DNA from: Platycnemis pennipes
Taxonomy: Eukaryota > Arthropoda > Insecta > Odonata > Platycnemididae
DNA: 64,000 nucleotides
Reading direction: 5' to 3'
NCBI GenBank assembly: GCA_933228895.1
Contig: OW121855.1
Span: 42,422,698-42,486,697 of the forward strand
Position numbers and translations under genes: made by a program. Each line of letters opens with the position of its first letter. Position 1 is the stretch's first letter. The notes under the pieces are model-generated. The model saw nothing but the letters and a program-made list of their open reading frames with translations, was not told where the DNA came from and searched no databases. Shown here piece after piece: positions 21,837-32,305 of this stretch.

Positions 21837-24800
21837 CTCAGGTGGTAGCCCAGAGTGCAGGTCAATCCGCGGGGGAAAAATCGTGCAAGAATTTGACAGA
21901 ACATGCAGAGTAGTTTTAGAAGGTCAGAGAAAAACACATGGAGAGAACGAACATGATAATTCATCAAAGGTAAGAGGTAGACCAAATAGTTTGTCCGTCA
22001 AAAAATTATCGAGGAAAATTTTAGTTGGAAAGGAGCACCAAGAGAGAAACAGATTGGAAGAAAAAATTTCAGTGATAGTAGTGAATTGTCGTAGTATAAG
22101 AAATAAAGTAGCAGAATTTCACCACCTCATTAAGAGTACTAATGCAGATATAATCGTAGGTACAGAAAGCTGGCTTTCGAAGGACATATCAGATCATGAA
22201 GTATTTCCGAAGTGTTTTACAGTATACAGAAAGGATAGAGTAAGCAGAAACGGAGGAGGAGTTTTCATAGCTGTGAAGGACCCGTATGTCAGTAGAAGAG
22301 AACTTATTTCAGAGCGAAATGTAGAAAGTATTTGGTGTTCCGTTAAAAGTAAAAGTAGTAACGCAAAAAAGATATATGTAGGTGCATATTACAGGCCACC
22401 GGACGCAGACGTCAATTCTATAATAGAGCTAGAGTCAGAGATACGCACATTACTTTCTGGGAAGAATGATAGAGGAATAATAGTAGGCGGAGATTTCAAT
22501 CTCCCCTCGATAGACTGGAATACGTGTAGTTTCATTGCAGGAGGTAAGGATAAGGAACATTGCGAATCACTGTTGAACACCTTTACGACACATTCTCTAC
22601 AACAGCTAGTAACAGAGCCGACCAGGGGTAACAACATTCTAGACTTATTAGCAACAAATATACCCGAGAGAGTTCTAAATACAGTTACAGACACAGGAAT
22701 TAGTGACCATAAAATAGTGCATGCGAAATTTATTGTAGGCGTTGAAAGACATTATAAACCAAGGAGGAGGGTGTACTTATTTGGCAAGGCAAATTACGAC
22801 GGTATGAAAGAGGAATTAAGGGAAGCGTTTAATGTATTCAGCGAACAAAGCAAAGGATTAAATACAGAGGATTCGTGGAGAGAATTTCTTGAGGTCACCC
22901 GTAACGCAGTTCATAAATACATACCAAGTAAATATATTAGTGATAATACAGAGCCAAGGTGGTATAACGCGGAGGTTAGGAAATCACTAAAGCGACAAAG
23001 GGTATGCCACGCTAAGATGAAAAATGCCAGACGGGGTCTATCGGTAGAGGAAAAAAATGAGCTAGTTCAAAACTATAAAAAATCGAGAGCATTAGCAAGG
23101 AAATCATGTCGGCAAGCGTTATCACATTTCAAGAGCAAGATGTTAGGAGAATATTTAGATAGCAATCCTAAAGCGTTTTGGTCATATGTGAGAGAGCTTC
23201 AGGGAAATAAGTCCACAGTGCACACACTTAAAAATGATAAAGGAATCAGAGTCACCAGCAGTGTAGAAAAAGCCAACACTTTAAACACCTTCTTCCAAAG
23301 TGTATTCAACTCATCGTCACAAAACGCAGTGGAACCACCGCCGAACACTTTCAGTGAGCAAATGCCCGAAATAAACATTTCATGTCGCGGAATAGAGCAG
23401 CAGTTAAAAAGCATAAGTAAAAACAAAGCACCAGGTCCCGATCAAATTCCTTCCAGAGTTTATAAAACATTAGCTTCTGAAATAGCCCCCTATCTAGAAA
23501 TAATATTCAATAAAACACTAAAGAACCACACAGTACCCAAGGATTGGAAAGTAGCTAACATTACACCTATATTTAAAAGCGGTGATAGGGAAGAACCTAG
23601 TAACTACAGACCCATTTCACTCACGTCAATCTCTTGTAAGATATTTGAGCACATAGTAGTCAGTTCGATCATGGGGCATTTGGATAGTCAGGGATTACTC
23701 ATAAACAGCCAGCATGGGTTCCGGAAAGGTAGATCTTGCGAGACACAATTAGCTTTATTCGTACACGATATTTTAGTCCACGGCGAAAGCAGTACTGAAG
23801 TTGATGCGATATTTTTAGATTTTAAAAAGGCTTTCGATAAAGTTCCTCATGACAAATTAATCTTGAAGTTAGAGAGTTTTGGTATAAATAAAGACGTTGT
23901 ATGTTGGGTAAAAGAATTCTTAAGTGGGCGAGAGCAGAGGGTTGTCATAGATGGTATCATGTCGGACACAATCGAAGTCACATCGGGAGTTCCCCAGGGT
24001 AGCGTAGTAGGTCCGCTTCTATTTCTTTTATACATAAACGATTTGGGTACCGTAGTTAGTAGTAACCTTAGACTTTTTGCAGACGATGCGGTGGTGTACA
24101 GGGGTATATCAAACGAAGAGGACATGAAATCACTTAGCAAGGATTTAGATGCAATTGAAGAGTGGTGCGACAAATGGCAGTTAGAACTCAACCTTAAAAA
24201 GTGTGTAGCTATCAATTTTTGGAGGAGGAATAATTCGATAGAGCGATCCTATAGAATTAATAACACGAAGATCGAAAACGTTGAAACCGTAAGATATTTA
24301 GGTGTAACAATCACTAAAGATTTATCGTGGGGAAGACACATAAGGGAAATATGCGGCCGAGCGAAGAGAAAGCTAGGATTTATAAAAAGAGTACTTGGGA
24401 AATGTGATGAGAAGACAAAAGAGCGATGCTACTTTTCACTAGTTAGGCCCCACCTTGAGTATGCAGCCAGTGTATGGGATCCTAATGAATTAGGTTTGAT
24501 GAGAGAACTAGACAGTGTGCAGCGTAGAGCAGCTAGGTTCGTCAAAAGGTGTTACGATAGGTTGAGTAGTGTATCAGAATTAATACAAGAATTAGGGTGG
24601 GAATCATTATCAGAGCGTAGATTAAAGTTCAGATTTAATCTATTGCAGAAATTTCAATCGGATAGCTTTACTGAAGATGTTAGGCACATATTGAAAACAC
24701 CAGCGTATTATGCTAGATTCGACCAGATAAATAAGATTAGAGAGATAGATTGTCGTACAGATAGATTCAAAATGGCATTTTTCCCCCGTACTATAAGAGA

Positions 24801-24918
24801 ACAGAATAGGCAGCATAGGAAAGGGATAGGTAGGGGAAATATTTTAGAGTATTCTGTAGTGCATGATGCATGTATTAACCCCTCAAATACTATAGATACT
24901 AACAATCTAGTTGCATGA
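21802..24918 (+). CDS. ORF2 protein: APE-like endonuclease plus reverse transcriptase (family A)
   Basis: Open from 21802 to the TGA at 24918, overlapping ORF1 by 35 bp in the +1 frame. There is no AUG before about codon 307 (counted from the GTG at 21883); the first Met is in NYDGMKEEL, after the endonuclease. Numbering from that GTG, the APE-type endonuclease shows Asn68 (VNCRSI), Glu95 (GTESW), YYRPP, Asp204/Asn206 (GGDFNLP) and His276 (SDH). RT runs from about 517 (PGPDQIP) through YRPISLTS, QHGFRKGRS, Asp646 (DAIFLDFKKAF), SGVPQGS (701) to Asp734-Asp735 (FADD) and RYLGVTI. A C-terminal region with LVRPHLEYAASVWDP and QRRAARF follows. It nicks target DNA and reverse-transcribes the element RNA (target-primed reverse transcription). 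All catalytic residues are present and no RNase H is seen. Start could be a non-AUG codon, +1 frameshifting or reinitiation. Confidence 0.93.
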   Translation, partial: RVGYWSIHVGFSSGGSPECRSIRGGKIVQEFDRTCRVVLEGQRKTHGENEHDNSSKVRGRPNSLSVKKLSRKILVGKEHQERNRLEEKISVIVVNCRSIRNKVAEFHHLIKSTNADIIVGTESWLSKDISDHEVFPKCFTVYRKDRVSRNGGGVFIAVKDPYVSRRELISERNVESIWCSVKSKSSNAKKIYVGAYYRPPDADVNSIIELESEIRTLLSGKNDRGIIVGGDFNLPSIDWNTCSFIAGGKDKEHCESLLNTFTTHSLQQLVTEPTRGNNILDLLATNIPERVLNTVTDTGISDHKIVHAKFIVGVERHYKPRRRVYLFGKANYDGMKEELREAFNVFSEQSKGLNTEDSWREFLEVTRNAVHKYIPSKYISDNTEPRWYNAEVRKSLKRQRVCHAKMKNARRGLSVEEKNELVQNYKKSRALARKSCRQALSHFKSKMLGEYLDSNPKAFWSYVRELQGNKSTVHTLKNDKGIRVTSSVEKANTLNTFFQSVFNSSSQNAVEPPPNTFSEQMPEINISCRGIEQQLKSISKNKAPGPDQIPSRVYKTLASEIAPYLEIIFNKTLKNHTVPKDWKVANITPIFKSGDREEPSNYRPISLTSISCKIFEHIVVSSIMGHLDSQGLLINSQHGFRKGRSCETQLALFVHDILVHGESSTEVDAIFLDFKKAFDKVPHDKLILKLESFGINKDVVCWVKEFLSGREQRVVIDGIMSDTIEVTSGVPQGSVVGPLLFLLYINDLGTVVSSNLRLFADDAVVYRGISNEEDMKSLSKDLDAIEEWCDKWQLELNLKKCVAINFWRRNNSIERSYRINNTKIENVETVRYLGVTITKDLSWGRHIREICGRAKRKLGFIKRVLGKCDEKTKERCYFSLVRPHLEYAASVWDPNELGLMRELDSVQRRAARFVKRCYDRLSSVSELIQELGWESLSERRLKFRFNLLQKFQSDSFTEDVRHILKTPAYYARFDQINKIREIDCRTDRFKMAFFPRTIREQNRQHRKGIGRGNILEYSVVHDACINPSNTIDTNNLVA

Positions 24919-25034
24919 GACCCTTTAGTTGCTTGCTTGCATGCTAGTAGTGAATGCTTGGTGACCTTCACCCCCTGCCACACACCCTCGCGGTGGCTTG
25001 CAGGGTATCGTGTAGATGTAGATGTAGATGTAGA
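24919..25034 (+). other. 3' UTR and (GTAGAT)n tail of family A
   Basis: About 92 bp of UTR between the ORF2 stop and the tail, containing the conserved stem-loop, then gtgtagatgtagatgtagatgtagatg. No AATAAA poly(A) signal is seen in the UTR, as expected for elements ending in short tandem repeats. Confidence 0.85.
24973..25005 (+). other. conserved 3' stem-loop of family A/B transcripts
   Basis: CCCTG (24973-24977) pairs with CAGGG (25001-25005), and CCAC just inside pairs with GTGG, with an asymmetric bulge on the 3' side. The same hairpin is present at 11721-11765, 13111-13146, 17321-17352, 49621-49652 and on the minus strand near 4846-4872. In related L2/CR1 elements such a 3' hairpin is what the reverse transcriptase recognises. 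That role is inferred here. Confidence 0.7.
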
Positions 25035-25077
25035 TGAACTTGACAGATACAATATAAGAAAAACTACATTAAATAGC

Positions 25078-25530
25078 AAGTTACTGTTGAAATTAAATTC
25101 TCATGGGTTTGTCTGTAATAATATATCGTAGATTAAAGATCTTCTACATGATTGAAGGCAAAGGATTCTTTTAGAGGGTGTTTCTTCTCCGGAAATTGAA
25201 GTCACGTCTGGTGTGCCACAAGGTAGACGTCTTATTTTCCTCCATATGTACATAAGTGATATCATTAAGGTGGTGAAAAATAGGCTTCGCGTATTAGCCG
25301 ATGACGCAGGTGTGAACAGTGAAATTCAAAGTCCAAACGATAAATAACATTTAAATTATGATCTTAAAACAGTTGAATACTGTATGGCATTGATGCATGG
25401 TAGTTGCAATTAAATTTTTAAAATACGTTAGTAGTAATGCATTTTCGGAAATGAATAGTACTCCTCCTAGAACTTACTGCATTAAAAATAGCAAATTAAC
25501 AAGTGTGGAACTATACCTTACCAAAGTTTC
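25078..25530 (+). mobile_element. decayed family B-like RT fragment
   Basis: Across stops and frameshifts it encodes NSKLLLKLNSHGFVCNNIS, then ILLEGVSSPEIEVTSGVPQG, MYISDIIKVVKNRLRVLADD (the FADD motif changed to LADD) and SPPRTYCIKNSKLTSVEL-like pieces. It resembles the B copy at 48.4-48.9 kb but is more diverged. It begins about 45 bp after the full-length family A element and ends near the SINE at 25545. Confidence 0.75.
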
Positions 25531-25532
25531 TG

Positions 25533-25844
25533 CTTATATTTTATGAAAAAAAGTTGTGTTCAACCCGAAGGCTGGTTTCTGATAGGTGAGGGTAGATCTC
25601 ACCCTGTACTAAGCCATCAACGTGTGAAATTCACACATCAGGGTAGGGGTGCCAGATCTTAGCCACCTGGTCCTGGGTCACCCGCAATTTCCTACGAAGT
25701 TCTGACAAGCAAAAAATCGAATCGAGAAGCGAGGATTTTAGATGTGGGTGTCCAGAAAGTCTCTTGCCCGGGAATTGAACCCACGACCCTCTGGTCAGCT
25801 CAACGCTCTACCCACTAGCCCACCACGACCCTCTTATATTTTAT
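25533..25844. repeat. 12-bp target-site duplication around a SINE
   Basis: CTTATATTTTAT occurs at 25533-25544 and again at 25833-25844, exactly bracketing the SINE. A 12-bp perfect duplication fits TPRT-mediated insertion by a non-LTR partner. Confidence 0.9.
25545..25832 (-). mobile_element. tRNA-derived SINE (SINE-2), complete with target-site duplications
   Basis: On the minus strand it opens with a tRNA-like head. The A box is gggctagtgggtagag (25807-25822) and the B box gggttcaattccc (25770-25782), at normal tRNA spacing. A ~200-bp unrelated body follows, with small inverted repeats such as gtgtgaatttcacac. It ends in 'gttgtgttcaac' complement and a short A/T-rich tail near 25545. The pol III promoter is well preserved, so this copy is fairly young. 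It has no open frame. Its 3' end does not resemble family A or B, so the partner LINE is not obvious in this window. Confidence 0.9.
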
Positions 25845-26189
25845 ATGTAATTTAAATATTCTCATTGGTTACTGACATGGCGTTATTAAAACCAATGTTT
25901 CCAAATCGCAGCAGTAGTAGCAGCGTCATTGATGTCAATTATTTTTGGCAACAGCACACCAGCCATGTTCCGAAGTCAAAATGAGTTAAAAGAGCTTGTT
26001 GAAAATAGAATGCTACTACAACGTGCTATATAATAGCATGCCCATACAATTATTGAGTATCCGATATACGAATTTTTATGAATTTACATTTATTAATAAA
26101 ATAAAATAGCTATTTTACGGGATTTTGATGTTGGAGTCATAGCGGAACCTCCTTAAATAATTCAATATAAAAACAGTTAGTGGAATACC
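25845..26189. other. non-coding stretch
   Basis: AT-rich, with a short 'agcagtagtagcagcg' run near 25910. Nothing recognised. Confidence 0.4.
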
Positions 26190-26565
26190 CCAGGCAAAGA
26201 CAGCATTCTACAAAAAGAATAATCTACCTATGGCTCAAAACACAAGCTTGGAAGTCAGGAAACATGCAACTTTATAACAATGAGGCTTAGACGATAGCAG
26301 CAACAGAGAAGTAAAGGAAGTGGAAGCATTAAAAACGTGGTGCTGAAGATAAAATAGATCAACAGAGTGACAAACGATAAAGTGTTAAGAAGAGTGGACG
26401 AAACAAGAACCCTGCTGGAAATTTTCAAAGGAGGACGGAACAACTTAATCGGTCATATCTTGGGGAATGATGGGCTGATGAAGAAAATCGTCGAGTAACA
26501 AATGAATGGGAAGAATACAAAAAAAAGGCATCCCATGATATATATAGAGCATCTGGTGAGGATGT
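26190..26565 (+). mobile_element. RTE-like C-terminal fragment
   Basis: AKTAFYKKNNLPMAQNTSLEV then, after gaps and frame changes, SEA*TIAATEK, VEALKTWC, INRVTNDKVLRRVDETRTLLE and NNLIGHILGNDGLMKKIVE. This is the domain after RT in RTE-type elements (LYGsEtWt..., EAfemWcWRRm, iswtdrvTNeEVLrRvgeeR.LL..I..R...wiGHilR.dgLl..ive G). Trp codons have become stops. It is dead. Confidence 0.75.
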
Positions 26566-28300
26566 AGAAGAGAAGACTTATGTTAATATGAAGAGGTTAC
26601 CCAAAGGAAGAATCGAGTGGATAGCTACGTCTAATCAATCTTAGGACTGTTGTCGGATTTGACAGGCACATGCAAGAATAAATGAAAATATTTAGTCAGT
26701 GGGACAACTATATGAGCGAAGAAAGACGTAGCATTGAGATGTTTGTTCGTAAAGCGGTGGGAAAAAGAGGCGCCAACCAACTTTTAGCAACTATCGGCCT
26801 AAATATGCCAAATATTTGCAGTGGAGAATTTAAATTGCAATTTGTTGTTACATCCCATAATGTACGCCATTGACCATTGAGAGAGATCATGAAATCATAT
26901 ATGTGAATGGAGTAGGATGGAGAATGTACGATTGGCGAATGGAAAGAATTCGGTGGAGAAATTAATTTAGGTTAATGGATGGAACAACTTATTAAGGGAA
27001 TGGAAGAGTGAAGGTCGCTGCAGAAGGGAGACGGTTAGACGAATGAGGAAAAGGGAAAATTGTAGGCAATTAGGAGGGAATGAAGAGAGGCAGGAAGTAA
27101 ACTGATTAGAAGAGAGAAATAAAGTAGGAAATCATGTGCCAAAATGTATGAATTGGAGCTAGGCTATCCTATTTAAGTCTACTTTTAACAAAAAGGAAGA
27201 AAAAAATTGTAATTTACCACAGGAAAGAAAGAAAATGTATTACTACCTAGGTTTCAATGGCACTGCAACATCTTCACCTAAATATTTTCAAATACCATGC
27301 AATATCGTCGGAATTCTTGGAGTTCATTCTACTATGAACACTAGGAAACATCGGCATAAAGATAACATTCAACTAGGCCATCAAATGTTTATTGTTTTCA
27401 ATAAAAAAATAATTTAAATCCTCGAAAGAGCGTTGCTAAATGGATTTTCTCATGTAGCGCTTCTGAGCCGGTGATGGAATCGGAAGCTAATTTAATCGTG
27501 TAATTGGAAGACGCTAAGACGAAAAGACCTTTGGCGCCATGGTAACACGATTAGAGACACCGCGTAGAAGTACCACAAAAATTCTTTTCTGTCCTGAGTG
27601 CAAAGGAGTTAAAACCTCGACGCTTGGCTGCCTTGAAACTTGTAGCAATGAAAGAAGTTTGAAGGTCACAAAAGAATGAGAGTTGCATTTTGATAACTCA
27701 ATCGCAATTGTCAAGAGAGAAACAAGAGAGGTACGAACCACGAGTGAGTTACAGAATATGGTCGAGTAGAGTGATTTAATGTGTCTCATGTGCAGTTAAT
27801 TTGTTCCTCTGGACCACATGTGTCTTAATGCTATATAAAACCGTCTCTGAAAGTTTCTCAAGATTTTAGCTTAATGTGATACGCTATAGCCACCTTGCAC
27901 GGGTCCTCTAAAAACTATGAAATTTAACAATTACGTCTAGTGAATAAGCATGCGATTATTCACCAACGGTCGACTATATCTTTCTATAGAATATCGAATG
28001 ATACTTGTAAAATTTAAACAATCAGCAGGCAATGAAAAAATCAAGAATTATATTTAAGGAATTTTTATTCCATATTATATTGCTAGGTATGGTCAAACCA
28101 TGGTTTTAGTAACGGTACGAACAACAGAAATCCCCATAGAGCACGACATACAAAGGAGAGATACTCTCCGTTAATGATCTTCCGCTTCAACAAAACTACA
28201 GGGTGTATGTAATTGCAAAGGCACCAGCTGCGATGGCGATGGAATTAAAAATTGGATTATCAATTCTCTTACATCAAAAGCAATAAAATAAAAGCAACAA
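26566..28300. other. AT-rich non-coding stretch
   Basis: Purine-rich at 26930-27120 (many gga/aag runs). Otherwise there is no gene, RNA or internal repeat that I can support. Confidence 0.35.
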
Positions 28301-29250
28301 CAAAAAGAGTTGATTATCCCACGATTGAAAAAGGCACGTTCCGACTTCTCCAGGATCGAAACGGACGCCGACAGGATGAAAAGTTTCCGGTGTCGAAAGG
28401 GCGAAAGAGGGAATAACAAGAGCCGCGTGTTTTCTTACCTAATCAAAGGTGACGTTCAACAAAGGAGTCGGAGAGACGGGCACAATGGCAAATGGACGCC
28501 GAAAAAGCTGGATTGCTCATTATCTTTTTTGCCATCTCTAATCCTCCTCTCATCCGCTCCCCTGGATTTGAGAGACCTTAAAGCTTGGAAGGGCATGTGC
28601 GACCTGAAGACCCCCAAGAGCTGAAATGGCGGGAGCAATGGTAATTGTTCCTGGTAGGGCGAGTCATTAGTCCGACGGTAACCGACTCCCTTTAAAAAAA
28701 TCATCCCCCCTGATCCGCTTCAGCGTCTCATCTCGTCGAAAAAAATCTTCAATTCTTCTCTCTCTCGGCATGTTCGGCCATTCGGGAACACTATTGCCTC
28801 GTTTCCTTCCACCCGTCCTCGCTTTCTTTCTATCGCACTCTTCCTCTGTCCTCCTTTTGTCGTCCCGTTTTCATAATCTCCCTTTCTCTCCTTTCTTTTT
28901 CATCTTTCCAACAGCCCATTCTCTGCACTCCCCTCTCCCCTCCATCCATCCTTCCCGGAACCCAAAACACCTTCGGCTGATCTCCCCTATCTAATTAGCC
29001 CCAAATCTTCCGTCTCCACCCCAGCATTTCCGCCCATCGAGCCCTTATCACTACTCATACTTATTTTTGCGCTTCCTCCACCCGTATCTCCTTCTCCCTT
29101 TTCCAAGTCAAAAACTCTCCGCCAACTGCTCAACCACCCTCCCTCCCGCCCACCGACAAAAAAACATCTTACCCACTCCTACCTAAGTAACCTTCTCGAT
29201 ATCTCTCTTTCCGACTCTTTTTTTCCTACTTCACCGCACTGGAGTGCCGC
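28301..29250. other. GC-neutral then pyrimidine-rich island
   Basis: 28640-29240 on the plus strand is strongly C/T-rich (runs of ctctctc, ccttccctc). Long open frames at 28310-28624 (plus) and 28456-28704 (minus) are free of stops but show no family motif. It may be promoter or UTR sequence of a gene outside the window. I cannot support an exon. Confidence 0.3.
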
Positions 29251-31011
29251 CATGTCTTTCCCTCTTTCGATTACGGTGGGAGTATGTGGCTTGACCCAAA
29301 AACTTTTAGTTTCCAGAACGAGAACTCATGGCAACCCACATGATTTCACATCATTTCGGGAAGAAATTCAAACGACATATTTCACACTGGTCGGAGCAAT
29401 AAAGAGATACCCTAACACTTGACTTTCACACACCATAATGTATTTGCTGTTTAATATTGACATATTGTGTATATATTTCTTTTCGTTTATTTATCATTCT
29501 TCAATTCCTGGAAGTATATCCTTTAATATGTTTTAACCTCAGATTTTAATTGTTTTAAGCAATGACCATTATTTGTTTTATGTACTTATTTTGACGAGGG
29601 GTTCGATGGCTGAAGGGACAATTTTGTCTCAATCTCCCCCCATTAGAGACTTTTTATTATTGATATTAACACAGCAGCAGTTTTAAAAATGTCTAAAATA
29701 TAAAAGATACATCAGGAAATCAATTTTATTTTTGAGAAATTTATGATGTGAAATTCTCAAAATCAGCATCCATATAAGTCTAAAATACAAATCAATGCTG
29801 CCAATATGTTGACTTCAATTCTACTAGACTGTAATACCTCTGTAGTAAGCAAATTTAATACAGGTTTGAAATATGCGTGCCAAACAGGTATTATTTTCGA
29901 TTAATATATGCATTAACATATTCATACAATCAATTTATTTTCCCAAAATAATGAGATTTAATTTTTGTCGCATTTCCATTTTCATGAAACAACCATGAAA
30001 ATATTAAAGGATATGGTTTCACAGATTAGCCAATAAGAGGGATGTTTTTTTTTACTATCGAAGTTATAGGTAAGCTGTGTAACTTATAAAACAAGTAAAT
30101 GCCCTCTAATGGTGTCATAATCCCGGAGACTAATGGCAGCGTTCTCGGGCCCGCATTTCGTGGAAGTATGCTGTCCTAATTGGTCAGGATTTGGATTGCT
30201 TACATACCACTGTTGACAACTTCAGTATTACATGTTTCCGACAGCTGAAGTTATTCATGAGCGTATTCTTAAAGATGATAGTGTGAAGTTAAATGTGAAG
30301 AAAACGTTGCTTTATATTATTTAGGACTTAGACAATACACTGCCAGAGAACTAATACAATTTAGCTCCCCATTTTTTCTATAATAATTTACAAAGAATTC
30401 CTTTCTCCCATCGTAACCATAGTCTAAAAATAAAAAAACGTTATTTTGGAATACTCCCCTGCTTTCAAGGCTTTGCGAGATGAACATTTTCTACCCACTC
30501 ACCCTTTAATGATTCCACATTTTCATGCTCGGTACTGTTTGGGTATTACATTAATCTGTGCTTGCATGTTTAGGAGACATCAGAATCAGCGAGTGGCATG
30601 ATTCCCACTCAAGGTGTCTTTCTCTTCTCATTGCCAAACTCAACTCCATCAAATCCTTTTGCTCTGATTTCATGCGAGGATAGAACGGGAAACACGGATG
30701 CTCAGCACTCTTCCCGAACCATCCTTGACTCTATTGTGGCAGATGCTTTCCGTTGCGAACGAAGTTAAGCGTCAAACAAAGAGAAGAATTCGTACAGCAA
30801 GCAGAAGGTTAGAGAAGTCATAAACTTTGGCGAAAGTATAACAACACAGTGCAGGAGTACTATTAAAAAGAGAGAAAACTCTTCCAGAAATTTCAAAGGC
30901 AGGGAGTAGGTGCTTTGTGATCTTTATGCGATGGTCTTTCGTTAAGTAAAATTGAGAGTACCGCACAAAGATATACCAGTTGTCGAGCAGAGGAAGGTAC
31001 TGGCAATATAA
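29251..31011. other. AT-rich non-coding stretch
   Basis: Nothing recognised on either strand. Confidence 0.4.
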
Positions 31012-31445
31012 TGTGGGGTAAGGGAGGTGGTTAGAATACTGGCCTTCCATTTCGAAGACTCGAGTTCGAATCTCGGCAGCGGAATAATTTTTTCACTGAT
31101 ATACCGGTCTTCACTTGGGTAGTACATAGAAAGCACTCTGAGTACAATGCTCCGTCCGTCGGATGAGACGTTAATCCGTGGTCCTCATTAATCCCTTTCG
31201 TACATTGTAGACCAATGACAACGGCGGGTTTTTCTCCAATCCCCTACCATTCCCTGAGGTTTCTACTTATCCACATTTACCCACCTATCCCAGATGGCGC
31301 CCAAAGATCTCAGCTTTTGATTGCCTACCCCGAACAACGGCCACAAGATTACGAGGTAGGGGTTGTTGGTAGAGTTCCTACGCTAAAGATAGTCGACCAG
31401 AATGCTAACATACACTATAAGGTACAAATAAATAACTTAAGCGCA
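31012..31445 (+). mobile_element. tRNA-derived SINE (SINE-1), longest copy
   Basis: A tRNA-like head carries an A-box-like gtggttagaatactgg at about 31027 and B box gagttcgaatctc (31062-31074). The body follows with 'agcggaataattttttcact', 'tccgtcggatgagacgttaa' and 'gacaacggcgggtttttctc'. Parts of it recur at 4725, 6466, 56140 and 56600, which defines a family. A 3' boundary near 'aaataaataactt' is a guess, and no target-site duplication was confirmed. The 80-codon open frame inside the body is incidental. Confidence 0.75.
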
Positions 31446-31927
31446 CATAACTTGTAAATAAGTAAGACTTGTATGAAATTGGGTTGGATCCGGGAATATA
31501 AGACAGCGAGATGACACAATGTGCAAGGGAAAGAAAGGCGAAGAATATATGTTATTCCTCATCAACAAAAAACTGAACTATATAAAAGAGGGAAAGAATA
31601 ACTTAAGCTCATTCGTTTGAAACATGTGATTCAAATAGAGGCCTGTCATACTTATTTTCTTTGCTTCAAACAGTCCCAGATCACGTTTGGTCCCCTTTCA
31701 GAAAAATAAGCGAACGTTAGAAAGCAAAAACCAAGGGAACTATTAGTTCATCATTTGATTAATTTATATAAATGACTAACTCATAAAAAATGTACATTAT
31801 ATTGCATTAAATAATAATTTTACATCTTTATAGCTAACATTTTGCGTGCCTCGTTGCTGAATGCTTTATTATTTTCTCTGGGGTGGTAAAATTGTAACTT
31901 TCGGTTTCATGTAAGTAATGGATAAAC
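31446..31927. other. AT-rich spacer
   Basis: Nothing recognised. Confidence 0.4.
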
Positions 31928-32065
31928 GACGTAGTTTTTTTGCATGCCTGCATGGTCTGCATCATGGTAAGTGCTCTCTCTCATTGCTAATGCATGCCCC
32001 TTGATGGTTAAACCCATGCCACACAACCTTGCGGTGGCTCTCAGAGTACCTATTATATAGATGCT
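31928..32065 (+). mobile_element. degenerate CR1-like 3' end
   Basis: 'tttttttgcatgcctgcatg', then 'catgccacacaaccttgcgg', 'tggctctcagagtacctatt' and 'atatagatg' follow the order of the A/B 3' UTR, hairpin and tail. It is diverged and has no coding part. Confidence 0.6.
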
Positions 32066-32254
32066 GGAAAATTATACTCGATGGTATCGGCCGTCACCTA
32101 GTGGAAGGAATTCATTGCCAATGAATGAACACAGCTTTTGTGGGTATTATTGTATATTACTCCTAATTAGGTATATACTTTGGATATTACCCATATATTT
32201 TGAATCAAAACAAAGTGTTCGGTTGGTACTGAAGAAAATGATAATAACCCTTGG

Positions 32255-32290
32255 ACGCGGAGAAATACCCTTTTGGGTATTCCTCCGCGT
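32255..32290. other. 16-bp hairpin with TTTT loop
   Basis: acgcggagaaataccc (32255-32270) and gggtattcctccgcgt (32275-32290) are reverse complements with one mismatch, separated by tttt. It lies ~15 bp beyond the hammerhead-like core in the same PLE fragment. Confidence 0.8.
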
Positions 32291-32305
32291 TAGGCTATTT
32301 CTAGT

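Larger units (their letters stand above)
18969..25034 (+). mobile_element. full-length family A CR1/L2-like non-LTR retrotransposon
   Basis: About 6.07 kb with a 1.85-kb 5' UTR, ORF1 (esterase type), ORF2 (APE endonuclease plus RT, no RNase H domain seen), a short 3' UTR with a stem-loop, and a (GTAGAT)n tail rather than poly(A). The 3' end is certain. The 5' end is inferred from the 7-bp repeat TGAACTT at 18962-18968 and 25035-25041 and from the rise in GC after 18969. An esterase ORF1, an APE-type endonuclease and a short-repeat tail fit the CR1/L2 group. Exact clade (CR1, L2, Daphne, Kiri or another) would need a phylogeny. Both ORFs are open throughout, so the copy may be retrotransposition-competent. 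Confidence 0.9.

Noticed and set aside
23847..24215. 122-codon minus-strand frame, also seen identically at 11988-12356
   Set aside because: It is the antisense shadow of the ORF2 reverse transcriptase in the two identical copies.
24708..25079. 123-codon minus frame over the family A 3' end (similar ones at 12849, 17057, 11469)
   Set aside because: It recurs only because the family A 3' end recurs, and it reads antisense through the hairpin and tail.
31062..31074. Possible genuine tRNA gene
   Set aside because: The acceptor and anticodon stems do not form and a SINE body follows, so it is a tRNA-derived SINE.
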